64,000 bases of DNA from Luteibacter sp. 9135 (GTDB lineage: Bacteria; Pseudomonadota; Gammaproteobacteria; Xanthomonadales; Rhodanobacteraceae). The stretch lies in assembly GCF_000745005.1 (NCBI RefSeq), contig NZ_JQNB01000001.1:1335001-1399000 (forward strand), in the 5' to 3' direction. Every line of letters begins with the position of its first letter. The stretch's first letter is position 1. Shown piece by piece: positions 52,903 through 62,917 of the stretch. The position numbers were made by a program, and so were the translations under genes. The notes below the pieces were generated by a model that saw only the letters and a list, made by a program, of their open reading frames with translations, was not told the origin of the DNA and made no database searches.

Positions 52903-54666
52903 TCAGTTGCCGATCAGTTCCTGCGTGCAGTCCGCTTCGGCGAATTCGCGGCGCGTGGATTCGGCGGCGGTGGCGGGCGCATCGTCGAAGGCCTGCGTCA
53001 CGGCGCCCTCGGCGGCGGAGCCGACCAGTCGCGCGTATTTGGCGAGCACCCCGCGCGCCACCTTCGGCGGTCCCGGTCGCCACGCGGCGCGGCGGGAGGC
53101 CAGGTCCGCGTCCGTGCGCAGTTCGCGGCTGGCGGCATCGATGAAGATGGCGTCGCCCTCGCGGATCAGGCCGATGGGGCCGCCGCGTGCGGCTTCGGGC
53201 GCGATGTGACCGACCATGAAGCCGTGGGTGGCGCCGCTGAAACGGCCGTCGGTGATCAGCGCCACGTCGTTGCCCAGACCGCGACCGATCAGCGCGGCGG
53301 TGACCGCTAGCATCTCGCGCATGCCCGGTCCGCCGGCCGGGCCTTCGTTGCGGATGACCAGGACATCGCCGGCACGGATACGGCCGCCCTTGACCGCGGC
53401 GAAGGCGTCTTCCTCGCTTTCGAACACGCGCGCTGGCCCGGCATGGCTGGTGCGGCCGTGGCCGGCCAGCTTGAGGATGCAGCCCTCCGGCGACAGGTTG
53501 CCGTAGAGGATGCTGTAGCCGCCGCGCGGCTTGAACGGCGTGTCGACGGGGCGCACCACCTGCTGTCCTTCGGTCGCCGCAGGTGCGGCATCCAGTTCGG
53601 CGAACAGGCTGCGTCCGGTGACAGTGGGCGTATCGACCAACATGCCGCCCTTGCGCAACTCGCGGGCGACGATGGTGGTGCCGCCGGCCGCGGTCAGTTC
53701 CACGGCGCTGAACCGGCCGCCGGGCATGAGGTCGGCGATCACCGGGGTGTGGACCGAGGCCGGCTCGAAGTCCTCGATGGACAGCGGCACGCGCGCTTCG
53801 TTGGCCATGGCCAGCAGGTGCAGCACGGCATTGGTGGAGCCCGCCGTGCCGGCGACCATGCGTGCGGCGTTGTCGAAGGCGGCGCGGGTCATGATGTCGC
53901 GCGGCTTGCGGTCGGCTTCCAGGCAGGCCATGGCCAGTTCGCCGCAACGGAAAGCGGCGTCGCGCTTGGCCGGGTGTGTCGCCGGAATGTCGTTCAGTCC
54001 CACCGGGGACAGCCCGAGCGTGGTCAGCACCATCGCCATCGTGTTGGCGGTGTACTGGCCACCGCACGCACCGGCACCGGGGCAGGCGTGGCGTTCCACC
54101 TCATCCAGTTCCGCGTCGTCGATCTTGCCCGCGCCGTGCGCGCCCACCGCCTCGAACACCTGTTGCACGGTGATCGGGCAGCCGTTGTGCGTGCCGTGGT
54201 CGATGCTGCCGCCATACAGCGCCACGCCGGGTATGTTCAGCCGTGCCAGGGCCATGGCCGCGGCGGGGATCGTCTTGTCGCAGCCGCACAGCACCACCAT
54301 GGCATCCAGGCAATGGCCGTCCACTGCAAGCTCGATGGAGTCGGTGATGATCTCGCGGCTGACCAGCGACGAACGCATGCCGCTCGTGCCCATGGCGATG
54401 CCGTCGGTGACCGCGATGGTGTTGAACTCCACCGGCGTGCCGCCCGCCGCGCGCACGCCGTCCGCAGCCGCCTCGGCGAGGTCGCGCAGGTTGAGATTGC
54501 ACGGGGAGACGTTGGACCAGCTGTGCACGATGGCCACCATCGGCCGCGCGATGGCTTCGTCGTCCAGGCCGGTGGCGCGCAGCATGGCGCGTGCCGGGGC
54601 CCGGTCCGGACCGGTCTTGATCGCGTCGCTGCGCAGCGTGCGGATGGGGATCTTCTTGGTGTTCAC
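52903..54666 (-). CDS. ilvD: dihydroxy-acid dehydratase
   Basis: 587-residue iron-sulfur enzyme that dehydrates dihydroxy acids in valine and isoleucine synthesis. Cluster cysteines are in [12 protein letters not shown] and [16 protein letters not shown]; a third lies in the N-terminal half ([12 protein letters not shown]). GTG 54666 overlaps the leuB stop by four bases (GTGA). A conserved late segment [20 protein letters not shown] fits IlvD. Length normal. Confidence 0.96.
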   Translation of the reverse strand: MNTKKIPIRTLRSDAIKTGPDRAPARAMLRATGLDDEAIARPMVAIVHSWSNVSPCNLNLRDLAEAAADGVRAAGGTPVEFNTIAVTDGIAMGTSGMRSSLVSREIITDSIELAVDGHCLDAMVVLCGCDKTIPAAAMALARLNIPGVALYGGSIDHGTHNGCPITVQQVFEAVGAHGAGKIDDAELDEVERHACPGAGACGGQYTANTMAMVLTTLGLSPVGLNDIPATHPAKRDAAFRCGELAMACLEADRKPRDIMTRAAFDNAARMVAGTAGSTNAVLHLLAMANEARVPLSIEDFEPASVHTPVIADLMPGGRFSAVELTAAGGTTIVARELRKGGMLVDTPTVTGRSLFAELDAAPAATEGQQVVRPVDTPFKPRGGYSILYGNLSPEGCILKLAGHGRTSHAGPARVFESEEDAFAAVKGGRIRAGDVLVIRNEGPAGGPGMREMLAVTAALIGRGLGNDVALITDGRFSGATHGFMVGHIAPEAARGGPIGLIREGDAIFIDAASRELRTDADLASRRAAWRPGPPKVARGVLAKYARLVGSAAEGAVTQAFDDAPATAAESTRREFAEADCTQELIGN

Positions 54667-55727
54667 AGGGCCTCCGCTTCGGTATGACAGGCGTCCAGGA
54701 CAGCGCGGGTCACGTCATGCGTGCTTGCGCTGCCGCCCAGGTCGCGGGTGAGGTTGGCGTGCTCGAGCACGTGGTCCACCGCGGCTTCCACCACGGCGGC
54801 CTCGGCGGCCAAGCCGAGCGAATGGCGCAGCAGCATCGCGGTGGAAAGGATGGTGCCGAGGGGGTTGGCCAGCGACTGCCCGGCGATGTCGGGCGCGGAA
54901 CCGTGGATGGGCTCGTAGACGCCGGCGCCCGGGCCACCCAGCGACGCCGACGGCGACAGGCCCAGCGAGCCGGCCAGCACCGAGGCTTCGTCGGTCAGGA
55001 TGTCGCCGAACATGTTCTCGGTCACGATCACGTCGTAGTCGGCGGGTCGGGTCAGCAGGTGCATGGCCATCGAATCCACCAGCTGGTGTTCCAGCGCCAC
55101 GTCGGGATACTCGGCGGCCACACGGGTGGTCACCGAACGCCACAGGCGCGAGGTTTCCAGCACGTTGGCCTTGTCCACCGAGGTGACCTTGCGCCGCCGC
55201 GTGCGAGCCAGCTCGAACGCATGACGTACCACGCGCTCGATCTCCACCACGCTGTAGCGGCATTCGTCCGTGGCGTCCGTCTCGCTGCGCGTCTTCGCAC
55301 CGAAATAGATGCCGCCGGTGAGCTCGCGGATGAACACCAGGTCTACGCCCTTGGTGCGCTCGGGTTTCAGCGGCGACAGCGCGGCGGTGCGCGGATGCAG
55401 TTTCAGCGGACGCACGTTGGCGAACACGCCCAGCAGCTTGCGCATGGCCAGAAGGCCCTGTTCCGGGCGCACGGCCGCGTTCGGGTCCGACCACTTCGGT
55501 CCGCCCACGGCGCCCAGCAGGATAGCGTCGGCGGCGAGCAGCGCCTCGCGCGTGGCGGGCGGCAGCGGATCGCCGAAGCGATCGATCGCATCCCCGCCGA
55601 TGGCATGCTCGGTAAAAGTGAATGCATGGCCGAAACGATCGGCGATGGCGGTCAGCACGGCCACGCCGGCGGCAGCCACTTCCGGGCCGATGCCGTCGCC
55701 CGGCAATACGACGATGGACGCCTTCAT
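54663..55727 (-). CDS. leuB: 3-isopropylmalate dehydrogenase
   Basis: 354-residue NAD-dependent decarboxylating dehydrogenase of leucine synthesis. Substrate loop [20 protein letters not shown], the metal/NAD region [20 protein letters not shown], and [10 protein letters not shown] plus [13 protein letters not shown] mark LeuB against isocitrate dehydrogenase. It overlaps leuD upstream and ilvD downstream by four bases each. Confidence 0.96.
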   Translation of the reverse strand: MKASIVVLPGDGIGPEVAAAGVAVLTAIADRFGHAFTFTEHAIGGDAIDRFGDPLPPATREALLAADAILLGAVGGPKWSDPNAAVRPEQGLLAMRKLLGVFANVRPLKLHPRTAALSPLKPERTKGVDLVFIRELTGGIYFGAKTRSETDATDECRYSVVEIERVVRHAFELARTRRRKVTSVDKANVLETSRLWRSVTTRVAAEYPDVALEHQLVDSMAMHLLTRPADYDVIVTENMFGDILTDEASVLAGSLGLSPSASLGGPGAGVYEPIHGSAPDIAGQSLANPLGTILSTAMLLRHSLGLAAEAAVVEAAVDHVLEHANLTRDLGGSASTHDVTRAVLDACHTEAEAL

Positions 55728-56320
55728 GCGGCTTTCTCCCGGTGGGTTTCGAAGGTGGCGATATCCGCCTCGTGCTGCAGCAGGAAACCCATCTGGTCGA
55801 CACCGTTGAGCAGGCAGTGACGCGAGAAGGCGTCCAGATCGAAACGGGTGATGCCGCCCTCGGGCAGCGCGATGGTGCCCTCGGCGATATCGATCCGCAG
55901 TTCGACGCCGGGGTTGTCGAGCAGCCAGCGGTGCTCGGCGGTGCCGACGACGATGGCCAGCAGGCCGTTCTTCAGCGAGTTGCCACGGAAGATGTCCGCG
56001 ATCTCGCTGGAGATCACCGCCTGGATGCCGTAGTCCAGCAGCGCCCAGGGGGCGTGCTCACGCGACGAGCCGCAGCCGAAGTTGTGGCCGGCGACCAGGA
56101 TCGCGCAGCCGCGTGCTTCCGGCTGGTTCAGGGGGAACGCCGGGTCGTCGCTGCCGTCGGCGGCGTAACGCCAGTCCTGGAAGCAGTGCTTGCCCAGTCC
56201 GGTGCGTTCGGTGGTGGTGAGGAAGCGCGCCGGAATGATCCGGTCCGTATCGATGTTTTCGTTGCGCAACACCGCCGTGCGCGAATGCACGTAGGCGAGC
56301 GGTCGGCTGGTCTGGCTCAT
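55724..56320 (-). CDS. leuD: 3-isopropylmalate dehydratase small subunit
   Basis: 198 residues. The swivel domain of the LeuCD isomerase starts with [13 protein letters not shown] and carries [17 protein letters not shown], the loop that closes on the LeuC active site. Length is normal. Four-base overlaps join it to leuC and leuB. Confidence 0.96.
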   Translation of the reverse strand: MSQTSRPLAYVHSRTAVLRNENIDTDRIIPARFLTTTERTGLGKHCFQDWRYAADGSDDPAFPLNQPEARGCAILVAGHNFGCGSSREHAPWALLDYGIQAVISSEIADIFRGNSLKNGLLAIVVGTAEHRWLLDNPGVELRIDIAEGTIALPEGGITRFDLDAFSRHCLLNGVDQMGFLLQHEADIATFETHREKAA

Positions 56321-57732
56321 GCGGCAACTTCCTGGGTCATGTAATCGCGGGGATCGGCCACATGGCCGGCGATGGCGGAGGCGGCCGCGACCAGGGGGCT
56401 GGCGAGGACAGTGCGGGCGCCCTTGCCCTGGCGTCCCTCGAAGTTACGGTTGCTGGTGGCGACGACGAGCTGGCCCGGCTGGGCGAGGTCGCCGTTCATG
56501 GCGATGCACATCGAGCAGCCGGATTCGCGCCACTCGGCGCCGGCGGCACGGAACACCTCGTCCAGGCCCTCGCGCTCGGCATCCCGACGTACCTGCTCGG
56601 AACCGGGCACCACCAGCATGCGCACGCCTTCCGCGACCTTGCGACCGCGCAGCAGTCCCGCTGCCGCGCGCAGGTCGGACAGGCGACCGTTGGTGCAGCT
56701 GCCCACGAACACCACGTCGACCTTCTCGCCCCACATCGGCTTGCCGGCGGTGACCTGCATGTAGTCGAGCGCGCGCTGTTCCATCGCATCCGCGGCGGCG
56801 GGAACATTGCCGTGGATCGGCACCACCATGCCCGGGTGCGTACCGTAAGTGACCGACGGCTGGATCGCCGAGGCGTCGATACGCACTTCGCGATCGTAGG
56901 TGGCGCCTTCGTCGGTGGGAAGGTCGCGCCATGCGGCGACGGCGCGGCCCCAGGCGTCGCCCTTCGGCACGCGCTCGCGGCCCTTCAGCCAGGCGAACGT
57001 GGTCTCGTCAGGGGCGATCAGGCCGGCGCGGGCGCCTGCCTCGATCGACATGTTGCACACCGTCATGCGCTCTTCCATCGACAGGGCGCGGATCGCCTCG
57101 CCGGTGTACTCCAGCACGTAGCCGGTGCCGCCGCCGATGCCGATCGTGCCGATCACGTGCAGGATCAGGTCCTTCGCGGTGACGCCGCGCTGCAGGGCGC
57201 CGTCCACACGGATAGCGAACGACTTCGGCTTGCGCTGCAGCAGGCACTGGGTGGCCAGCACATGGCCCACCTCGGTGGTACCGATGCCGAAGGCCAGCGC
57301 GCCGAAGGCACCGTGCGTGGCGGTGTGGCTGTCGCCGCAGACGATGGTCATGCCCGGCTGGGTCGCTCCCACCTCCGGCCCAGCCACGTGGACGATACCG
57401 CGCTGGGGACTGTCCCAACCCATCAGGTCGATACCGAACTCGCGTACGTTGGACTCCAGCTTGACGACCTGCGCTTCGGCTTCCTTGGTGTAGTAAGGAC
57501 GTTTGCCATCGGCATCGGCCGGCAGCGTCGGCGTGGAATGATCCAGCGTGGCCAGCGTGCGATCCGGGCGACGTACCTTCAGGCCGCGGGAGCGCAGTTC
57601 GTCGAAGGCCTGTGGCGAGGTCACCTCGTGCACCAGGTGCAGGTCGATGTAGAGCACGCCGGGCGTGCTGGCCGTCTCGGCCTTTACCTGATGGCTGTCC
57701 CACAGCTTGTCGAACAGGGTGCGGGCGCTCAT
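56317..57732 (-). CDS. leuC: 3-isopropylmalate dehydratase large subunit
   Basis: 471-residue aconitase-family subunit. [4Fe-4S] cysteines lie in [10 protein letters not shown] and [30 protein letters not shown] is the classic signature. The start ATG 57732 ([14 protein letters not shown]) overlaps the ilvE stop by four bases; with leuD it makes the isomerase that moves the hydroxyl of isopropylmalate. Confidence 0.97.
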   Translation of the reverse strand: MSARTLFDKLWDSHQVKAETASTPGVLYIDLHLVHEVTSPQAFDELRSRGLKVRRPDRTLATLDHSTPTLPADADGKRPYYTKEAEAQVVKLESNVREFGIDLMGWDSPQRGIVHVAGPEVGATQPGMTIVCGDSHTATHGAFGALAFGIGTTEVGHVLATQCLLQRKPKSFAIRVDGALQRGVTAKDLILHVIGTIGIGGGTGYVLEYTGEAIRALSMEERMTVCNMSIEAGARAGLIAPDETTFAWLKGRERVPKGDAWGRAVAAWRDLPTDEGATYDREVRIDASAIQPSVTYGTHPGMVVPIHGNVPAAADAMEQRALDYMQVTAGKPMWGEKVDVVFVGSCTNGRLSDLRAAAGLLRGRKVAEGVRMLVVPGSEQVRRDAEREGLDEVFRAAGAEWRESGCSMCIAMNGDLAQPGQLVVATSNRNFEGRQGKGARTVLASPLVAAASAIAGHVADPRDYMTQEVAA

Positions 57733-58676
57733 GCGGCGACCCTCCCGTGTTCTGTTTCGGTCACGGCTGACAACCAGCCCCAGCGATCGTCGGTGCGGCC
57801 GTCGAACAGGCCGAAGAAATCGGCCTGCAACTGGCGGGTGACCGGACCGGGATGGCCGCTGCCGACCGGTTTGCGATCGACGGAGCGCACGGCGGTAATT
57901 TCCGCGGCGGTGCCGGTCATGAACACTTCGTCGGCGAAGTACAGCATCTCGCGTGGCAGCGGCTGCTCGACCACGTCGAATCCGCGCTCGCGGGCCAGCG
58001 TCAGGACGGAATCGCGCGTGATCCCGCACAGGATGGAGGACGCCGCCGGTGGAGTATAGATCGTGCCCTTGCGCACGATGAACAGGTTTTCCCCGGCGCC
58101 TTCGCTCAGCAAGCCGTCCGTGCCCAGGGCGATGCCTTCGGCGAAGCCGCCGTTGATGGCCTCGCGCGCGATCAGCTGGCTGTTGAGGTAATTGCCACCG
58201 GCCTTGGCGCCGCTGGGGTAGGTGTTCGGCGCAGCGCGGTTCCACGAGGAAACGCAGACGTCCACCCCTTTTTCCAGGGCGTCGGTGCCATGGTAGGCGC
58301 CCCAGGGCAGCGCGATGATCGAGACGTCCACCTTGGTATCCAGCGACGGCGCCAGGCTGAAGGTGAAGCCGCTGCGGAACACGATGGGGCGCACATACGC
58401 CGATTCCAGCCCGTTGGCGGTAATCACCTCGCGACAGGCCTGATTGATGGTGGCGGCATCGTAAGGAATGATCAGGTCGTACACGCGTGCCGAGTGGAAC
58501 AGGCGCTCGGTATGTTCTTCCAGACGGAAGTAGCGTGGACCCTCTGGCGTGGCATACACACGGATACCTTCGAACACGGAGGAGCCGTAATGCAGTGCGT
58601 GGGCACCGACGTGCACCGTGGCGTCCTGCCAGGATGCGATACGGCCGTTGTGCCAGAGATGTTTCGGGGCTTCCAT
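57729..58676 (-). CDS. ilvE: branched-chain amino acid aminotransferase
   Basis: 315-residue fold-type IV PLP transaminase for the last step to leucine, isoleucine and valine. The Schiff-base lysine is Lys158 in [29 protein letters not shown] near the N-terminus and [16 protein letters not shown] near the end are typical of class I IlvE. The gene starts nine bases after leuA. Confidence 0.95.
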   Translation of the reverse strand: MEAPKHLWHNGRIASWQDATVHVGAHALHYGSSVFEGIRVYATPEGPRYFRLEEHTERLFHSARVYDLIIPYDAATINQACREVITANGLESAYVRPIVFRSGFTFSLAPSLDTKVDVSIIALPWGAYHGTDALEKGVDVCVSSWNRAAPNTYPSGAKAGGNYLNSQLIAREAINGGFAEGIALGTDGLLSEGAGENLFIVRKGTIYTPPAASSILCGITRDSVLTLARERGFDVVEQPLPREMLYFADEVFMTGTAAEITAVRSVDRKPVGSGHPGPVTRQLQADFFGLFDGRTDDRWGWLSAVTETEHGRVAA

Positions 58677-58685
58677 GGTTCCTCC

Positions 58686-59921
58686 TCAGGACTCGACCGC
58701 GACACACGCGGCCTGGGTGGGGGTGGGTGCGGGGGGAGTGGTCATCAGGGTGGTGAGGTCGTCGTTGGTGACGGAGCGCTGGCGATCCGCCAGCACCTTG
58801 AACCGGTCGAAGACGGCATCGAGCGTCGCTTCGTCCAGGTCGTAATCCAGCTCTTCCAGGCGCTGGCGCAGCGCGTGGCGTCCGGAATGCTTGCCCAGCA
58901 CCAGCGAGGTCTTCGCGCCCACATCCTGTGGCCGCATGATTTCGTAGGTGCCGCGATGCCGAATCATGCCGTGCTGGTGGATGCCGGACTCGTGCGCGAA
59001 GGCGTTGTCGCCGACGATGGCCTTGTTGCGCGGCACGGTTTGCCCGGTGACTTCGGCCAACAGGCGCGAGGTGGGATAGAAATGGCGGGTGACGATGCCC
59101 GTGTCGACCTGGAACAGCGGCCGGCGCGTGTGCAGCGCCATGACGATCTCTTCCATGGCCGCATTGCCCGCACGCTCGCCGATGCCGTTGATGGTGCATT
59201 CCACCTGCCGGGCACCCGCGGCGACGGCGGCCAGCGAGTTGGCGACGGCCAGGCCGAGGTCGTCGTGGCAGTGCGTCGAGAACACCACTTTGTCTGCGTT
59301 TCTCACGTTCTGGCGCAGGTAGGTGAACATGCGCGTGATCTCGTCCGGCGTCACGTAGCCCACGGTGTCCGGTGCGTTGAGGATGGTGGCACCTGCCTCG
59401 GCAGCCACCGAAAAGATCTCGGCCAGGTACTCCGGCTCGGTGCGCAGGGCGTCTTCGGCGGAAAACTCCACCTCGTGGGCGAGTGCCTTTGCCCTATGGA
59501 TCGCCGCGGCGGCGATATCGATCACTTCCTGCTTGCTCTTGCCCAGCTTGTATTCGCGGTGCAACGGGCTGGTGGAGAGGAACAGGTGGATGCGTGCGTG
59601 GTGGGCCCCTTCCAGGGCGCGGCCCGCGCTGTCGATGTCACCTGCCTGGCACCGCGCCAGCGCGGCCACGGTGGGTGCCTTCAAGGCGCGGGCGATCTCG
59701 GCCACAGCGGCGAAATCGTCGGGCGAGGCCTGGGGGAAACCGGCCTCGATGATGTCCACGCCAAGCTCTTCCAGGGCATGCGCCATGCGCAATTTCGCGC
59801 GCCGATCCATCGAGAAGCCGGGGGCTTGCTCGCCGTCGCGCAAGGTGGTGTCGAAGATACGCACGCGGTCGCCTACGTCGCTCTCGATGGTGTCGTTGCT
59901 GCCCTGGGTTGCTGGATTCAT
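58686..59921 (-). CDS. leuA: 2-isopropylmalate synthase lacking the C-terminal regulatory domain
   Basis: 411 residues, about 100 shorter than the usual 510-525 of type I LeuA. The catalytic barrel is complete: [18 protein letters not shown] (about 21-38), the metal-binding [23 protein letters not shown] and [11 protein letters not shown]. It runs on through the linker ([25 protein letters not shown]) and then ends in a Thr/Pro-rich tail, [17 protein letters not shown]. The LeuA dimerisation/leucine-binding domain that normally follows is absent, and no remnant of it is seen between the stop and ilvE nine bases on. GGAG lies before ATG 59921. Condensing activity should be retained, but leucine feedback is expected to be lost or changed. 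First structural gene after the attenuator. Confidence 0.9.
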   Translation of the reverse strand: MNPATQGSNDTIESDVGDRVRIFDTTLRDGEQAPGFSMDRRAKLRMAHALEELGVDIIEAGFPQASPDDFAAVAEIARALKAPTVAALARCQAGDIDSAGRALEGAHHARIHLFLSTSPLHREYKLGKSKQEVIDIAAAAIHRAKALAHEVEFSAEDALRTEPEYLAEIFSVAAEAGATILNAPDTVGYVTPDEITRMFTYLRQNVRNADKVVFSTHCHDDLGLAVANSLAAVAAGARQVECTINGIGERAGNAAMEEIVMALHTRRPLFQVDTGIVTRHFYPTSRLLAEVTGQTVPRNKAIVGDNAFAHESGIHQHGMIRHRGTYEIMRPQDVGAKTSLVLGKHSGRHALRQRLEELDYDLDEATLDAVFDRFKVLADRQRSVTNDDLTTLMTTPPAPTPTQAACVAVES

Positions 59922-59960
59922 GTCTGGCTCCGCTCGTGGAAGAGGCGGGTCGGGGGCAAT

Positions 59961-59993
59961 AAAAAACCCCGCATCCGTTGCCGGGTGCGGGGT
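59961..59993 (-). terminator. attenuator terminator of the leu/ilv operon
   Basis: Read on the minus strand: AACCCCGCACCCGG, a short loop, then CGGATGCGGGGTTTTTTATT, a strong stem with a T-run, 40 bases before leuA and inside the leader transcript. Its 5' arm CCCGCACC (59991-59984) is exactly complementary to GGTGCGGG (60052-60045) at the end of the leader-peptide frame, giving an alternative antiterminator pairing. Confidence 0.9.
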
Positions 59994-60040
59994 TCTTCAG
60001 GAGTCTTCAGGTTTTGCTTGTTTCACCTGGACACTTGCCC

Positions 60041-60169
60041 TCAGCCCGCACCTCCGCAGGTAATAAGTACAAGGCTAAGGAGAAGGAGGCCGCCACCGAG
60101 ACGCAGCTTGCCGTCTACCGCCGGGAGGCGGGACAGGTCAAAGCGGCCATGGGTGGTGCGCTGCGTCAT
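60041..60169 (-). CDS. leu/ilv operon leader peptide
   Basis: 42-residue leader peptide, beginning MTQRTTHGRFDLSR and ending GGGLLLLSLVLITCGGAG. The control stretch (residues 28-36) reads Leu-Leu-Leu-Leu-Ser-Leu-Val-Leu-Ile, i.e. the three end products of the operon. It is followed at once by the stop and the attenuator. When charged Leu/Ile/Val tRNAs run short, a ribosome stalled there leaves GGTGCGGG free to pair with the terminator arm and transcription continues. When they are plentiful the ribosome reaches the stop, covers that segment and the terminator forms. ATG 60169 has no clear ribosome site and may lie at the transcript's 5' end. Confidence 0.85.
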   Translation of the reverse strand: MTQRTTHGRFDLSRLPAVDGKLRLGGGLLLLSLVLITCGGAG

Positions 60170-60176
60170 GCGATCG

Positions 60177-60206
60177 AACGTATGCCAGTTCTGATCGTCG
60201 TGTCAA
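60177..60206 (-). promoter_or_regulatory. promoter of the leu/ilv operon
   Basis: On the minus strand TTGACA (60206-60201) and TACGTT (60182-60177) with an 18-base spacer; ATACGT gives 17. The start point would fall near 60170, at or within a base or two of the leader-peptide ATG, so the leader mRNA may be leaderless. Confidence 0.7.
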
Positions 60207-60376
60207 CACTTTCGGATGAAACATTCTTGCGCGGATGTTTGGACGGCTAGACGCCCGTGGCTGTGGTCCGTTGCGTCCAGGCGCATGGGACTGCGGCCTG
60301 CGACAAAGTGGTATGCCCTCGAAAATGAGAAAAACGGACAACTTTTCGGAGTGTGACGGGCATCGCATGGGCCGCA

Positions 60377-60406
60377 TTGACCGTGCGGATTTCCGCCTAC
60401 CAGAAT
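60377..60406 (+). promoter_or_regulatory. probable promoter of the exported hypothetical gene
   Basis: TTGACC (60377-60382), 18-base spacer, CAGAAT (60401-60406), 40 bases before ATG 60446. The interval 60207-60376 between the divergent promoters shows nothing further. Confidence 0.45.
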
Positions 60407-60445
60407 GGCCACGTTCCTACGATGTCTCCCCAAAAGGATGATTCC

Positions 60446-61318
60446 ATGACCAAGCAACGGACGGTCGGAGCGCGCAGCATGGCGCGGCTCACGGCATGCA
60501 CTTTCCTCGCGATCTCTCCTCTGGCCCAGGCGGACGACGCACCGCCGCCTTTCGCCGAGTACCGCGCCGCAGGCCAGTATTACCGCGACCCGGCCGAAGC
60601 CTCGATGCGCGCCATGTGGCAGGACTGCGACAACAGCGGCTACCTGCAATGCCAGTTGCTGGTGGTTCGTACCACCGACTCGGGCTACGACTACATCTAC
60701 CAGTACCTGCACGATCGTCCCGGGGGCGACGCCGAGTGGATGCGCTTCGAAGACGGTGGCCCCGGCGTGTACTCCTGCCCGGCGGGCTTTTCCCTTTACC
60801 AGATCGCGTTCGGCATGCCGCTGGGCCCTTACGCCAACCGCAGCATCGATCTGGGTGGTCCATTTCCCGTGTATTGCCAGGCGGGCGGGTATCCGTCCGC
60901 CCGTGCTCCCCGGCTGGCCATCGTCGATACCTTCGACAAGGGGGAGCTGGCCGTGCGCGAGGTGACCGAAGGCGAGCAAACGGTCCGTTGGACCGTCACC
61001 CCGGAAGCGGACGGCCGGCATGTGCGGGCGATGTCCACCCTCGGTACGTCCAGTTTCCTGGTCAGCGACGACCGGGTGGTCATACTCGACGATGCGGTGA
61101 CGCTTGTCTACGCCGCGGACGGCACGCTCCAGGCGGCGCGTGGAGCCGATGGCACCTCGATCGATCGCCAGGGCCGTTACGACCCCGAGGGGCGACTGGA
61201 TTCGCTTCTTCGTCGCGCGACCCAGACCCTGCCGGCGTCGTCGTCCACCGGCGCACTAGGCGCCGTGACCCGTGCCGGCGAATCGATCAGGGCGCTGCTG
61301 GACAACCCCGCACCCTGA
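60446..61318 (+). CDS. exported protein of unknown function
   Basis: 290 residues. A signal peptide (MARLTACTFLAISPLAQA, after a short basic start) should be cut before DDAPPPF. The mature part has four scattered cysteines that could form disulfides (DCDNSGYLQCQ, YSCPAGF, VYCQAGG), a charged middle part and an Ala/Ser-rich tail. No domain is recognised. AAGGATG precedes ATG 60446; longer in-frame starts lie in the promoter. It is monocistronic and ends before a 13-base-pair hairpin. Function cannot be given. Confidence 0.6.
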   Translation: MTKQRTVGARSMARLTACTFLAISPLAQADDAPPPFAEYRAAGQYYRDPAEASMRAMWQDCDNSGYLQCQLLVVRTTDSGYDYIYQYLHDRPGGDAEWMRFEDGGPGVYSCPAGFSLYQIAFGMPLGPYANRSIDLGGPFPVYCQAGGYPSARAPRLAIVDTFDKGELAVREVTEGEQTVRWTVTPEADGRHVRAMSTLGTSSFLVSDDRVVILDDAVTLVYAADGTLQAARGADGTSIDRQGRYDPEGRLDSLLRRATQTLPASSSTGALGAVTRAGESIRALLDNPAP

Positions 61319-61344
61319 CACGTACGGGTTGGCGGATATCGACA

Positions 61345-61375
61345 GTGCGGATCCGTCCGGGTGACGGATCCGCAC
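61345..61375. terminator. perfect hairpin after the exported hypothetical gene
   Basis: GTGCGGATCCGTC / GACGGATCCGCAC, a perfect 13-base-pair stem with a five-base loop, 26 bases after the stop. No T-run follows, so it may protect or pause the transcript rather than end it. Confidence 0.5.
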
Positions 61376-61384
61376 AATAAGGGC

Positions 61385-61578
61385 GTAGGAGCGCACGCAC
61401 GTGCGCGAACCCTCACCACGGCAAAGGCGATCGATGCCGTCCCCCCACAGCCATGCGAGCGTTTCCGTGCGTCCGAAAAGCGCACGCCGGATGCACGGAA
61501 GCGCTCGCATGGTCTGGCGGGTGGCTTCATTCGCCTCAGTGTAAGGCTGAGGGTTCGCGCACGTGCGTGCGCTCCTAC
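61385..61578. repeat. nested inverted REP-like repeats, copy B
   Basis: Outer arms of 31 bases (61385-61415 and 61548-61578) are exact reverse complements and start GTAGGAGCGCACGCACGTGC. Inside lies a second inverted repeat of 25 bases (61451-61475 and 61488-61512, 23 of 25 matching). The outer unit is the same REP-like family as at 51583-51778. The whole can fold into a long double hairpin. It fills the gap between the convergent exported-protein and thrC genes. No coding sequence is seen from 61319 to 61628. Confidence 0.88.
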
Positions 61579-61628
61579 CCTCGGGGCCGCGGTGCCTCGC
61601 CGCGCCTGGGTTACGGGTGTGCCCTGCG

Positions 61629-62915
61629 TTACCCGTGCGCCCATTGGCGCAGCCAGTCGGCGAACAGGCGGCCGTCGGCGGCCAGCGGTTCGGCGTGGGC
61701 TTCCCGCGCCAGCATGGCGTTCAGTGCTTCGGGCACGGCGACGAGGCGACCGATCAGGGGTTCGACCACGCTCTCGAATTTGGCGGGGTGGGCCGTGGCG
61801 GCCAGGGTCCACGCGCGACGATCGCCTGCCAGGCGCAGACGCTCGAACACGCGCATGGCGGTGGCCGTGTGCGGGCAGAACACCTCGCCGTCGTTGGCGG
61901 CATGCCGGCGGATCACGTCGCGGATCTGGGCATCGTCGACGCCCTCGGCATGGCCGTGGACCCGCGCCGCGTCTTCGCCACCGAACAGGTGGACCAGGCG
62001 CTCGAAGTTGCTCGGCGCGCCCACGTCCATGGCATTGGCGATGGTGGGTACCGCATCGCGAGGGCGATACGGCTGGCCGCCGAAGAAGGCCGGCAGGGTG
62101 TCGTTGGCGTTGCAGGCGAACACCACCTCGCCCAGGGGCAGCCCGATCTGCCGAGCCCACAACGCGGCCACGGCGTTGCCGAGGTTGCCGGTGGGCACGA
62201 TGGTATTCATCGGTTCGTCCGCATGGATGGCCGCATGGCCGAAGTACGCCATCTGCGGCAGCAGGCGGCCCAGGCTGATGCTGTTGGCGGAAGACATCGG
62301 CACGTCCGCCTGCAGGGCGGGATCGCCCAGCGCGGCTTTCACCAGTCGCTGGCAATCGTCGAAACTGCCCTCGACGCGCAGCGCGCGCACGTTGCCGCCG
62401 AAGCTGCCCAGCTGGTGGGCCTGGCGCGGCGAGACACGGTTGTCCGGATAGAGGATGACGACGCGCACGCCCGGCAGGTTGTGGAATGCCGCGCCCACGG
62501 CTGCGCCGGTATCGCCCGAGGTGGCGACCAGGATGGTCAGCGGGCGGTCGCCTTCGCGACGCCGTCGGCTGAGGCAGGCGGCGAGGAACCGCGCGCCGAA
62601 ATCCTTGAAGGCGGCCGTCGGCCCGTGGAACAGCTCCAGCACGTGCGCGCCGTCGATCGGCAACGCCCGGCGTGGCGCCGGAGACGCGAACGCATCGGCG
62701 CAAATGGCCGGTAGCGCCGCTTCCAGCGGATCGCCCGCGAAAAAGGGCCGCAGCATCCACGACGCGGTATCGGCCAGCGTGCCACCGCGCGGTGGCGGCG
62801 ATACCGAGGGCATGGCGTCCGGGACATACAGGCCGCCGTCGGGTGCGATGCCTGCGGCGATCGCATCGCTCAGGCGAACGGGCGCGGCATCGCCGCGCGT
62901 GCTGACGTAGCGCAT
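61629..62915 (-). CDS. thrC: threonine synthase
   Basis: 428-residue PLP enzyme that turns O-phosphohomoserine into threonine. The PLP lysine is Lys104 in FHGPTAAFKDFGARF. Other marks are VATSGDTGAAVG, NSISLGRLLPQ and VPTGNLGNAVAA. The start ATG 62915 (MRYVSTRGD) fits the family and follows thrB by two bases. Last gene of thrABC; the REP pair lies downstream. Confidence 0.96.
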   Translation of the reverse strand: MRYVSTRGDAAPVRLSDAIAAGIAPDGGLYVPDAMPSVSPPPRGGTLADTASWMLRPFFAGDPLEAALPAICADAFASPAPRRALPIDGAHVLELFHGPTAAFKDFGARFLAACLSRRRREGDRPLTILVATSGDTGAAVGAAFHNLPGVRVVILYPDNRVSPRQAHQLGSFGGNVRALRVEGSFDDCQRLVKAALGDPALQADVPMSSANSISLGRLLPQMAYFGHAAIHADEPMNTIVPTGNLGNAVAALWARQIGLPLGEVVFACNANDTLPAFFGGQPYRPRDAVPTIANAMDVGAPSNFERLVHLFGGEDAARVHGHAEGVDDAQIRDVIRRHAANDGEVFCPHTATAMRVFERLRLAGDRRAWTLAATAHPAKFESVVEPLIGRLVAVPEALNAMLAREAHAEPLAADGRLFADWLRQWAHG

Positions 62916-62917
62916 GG

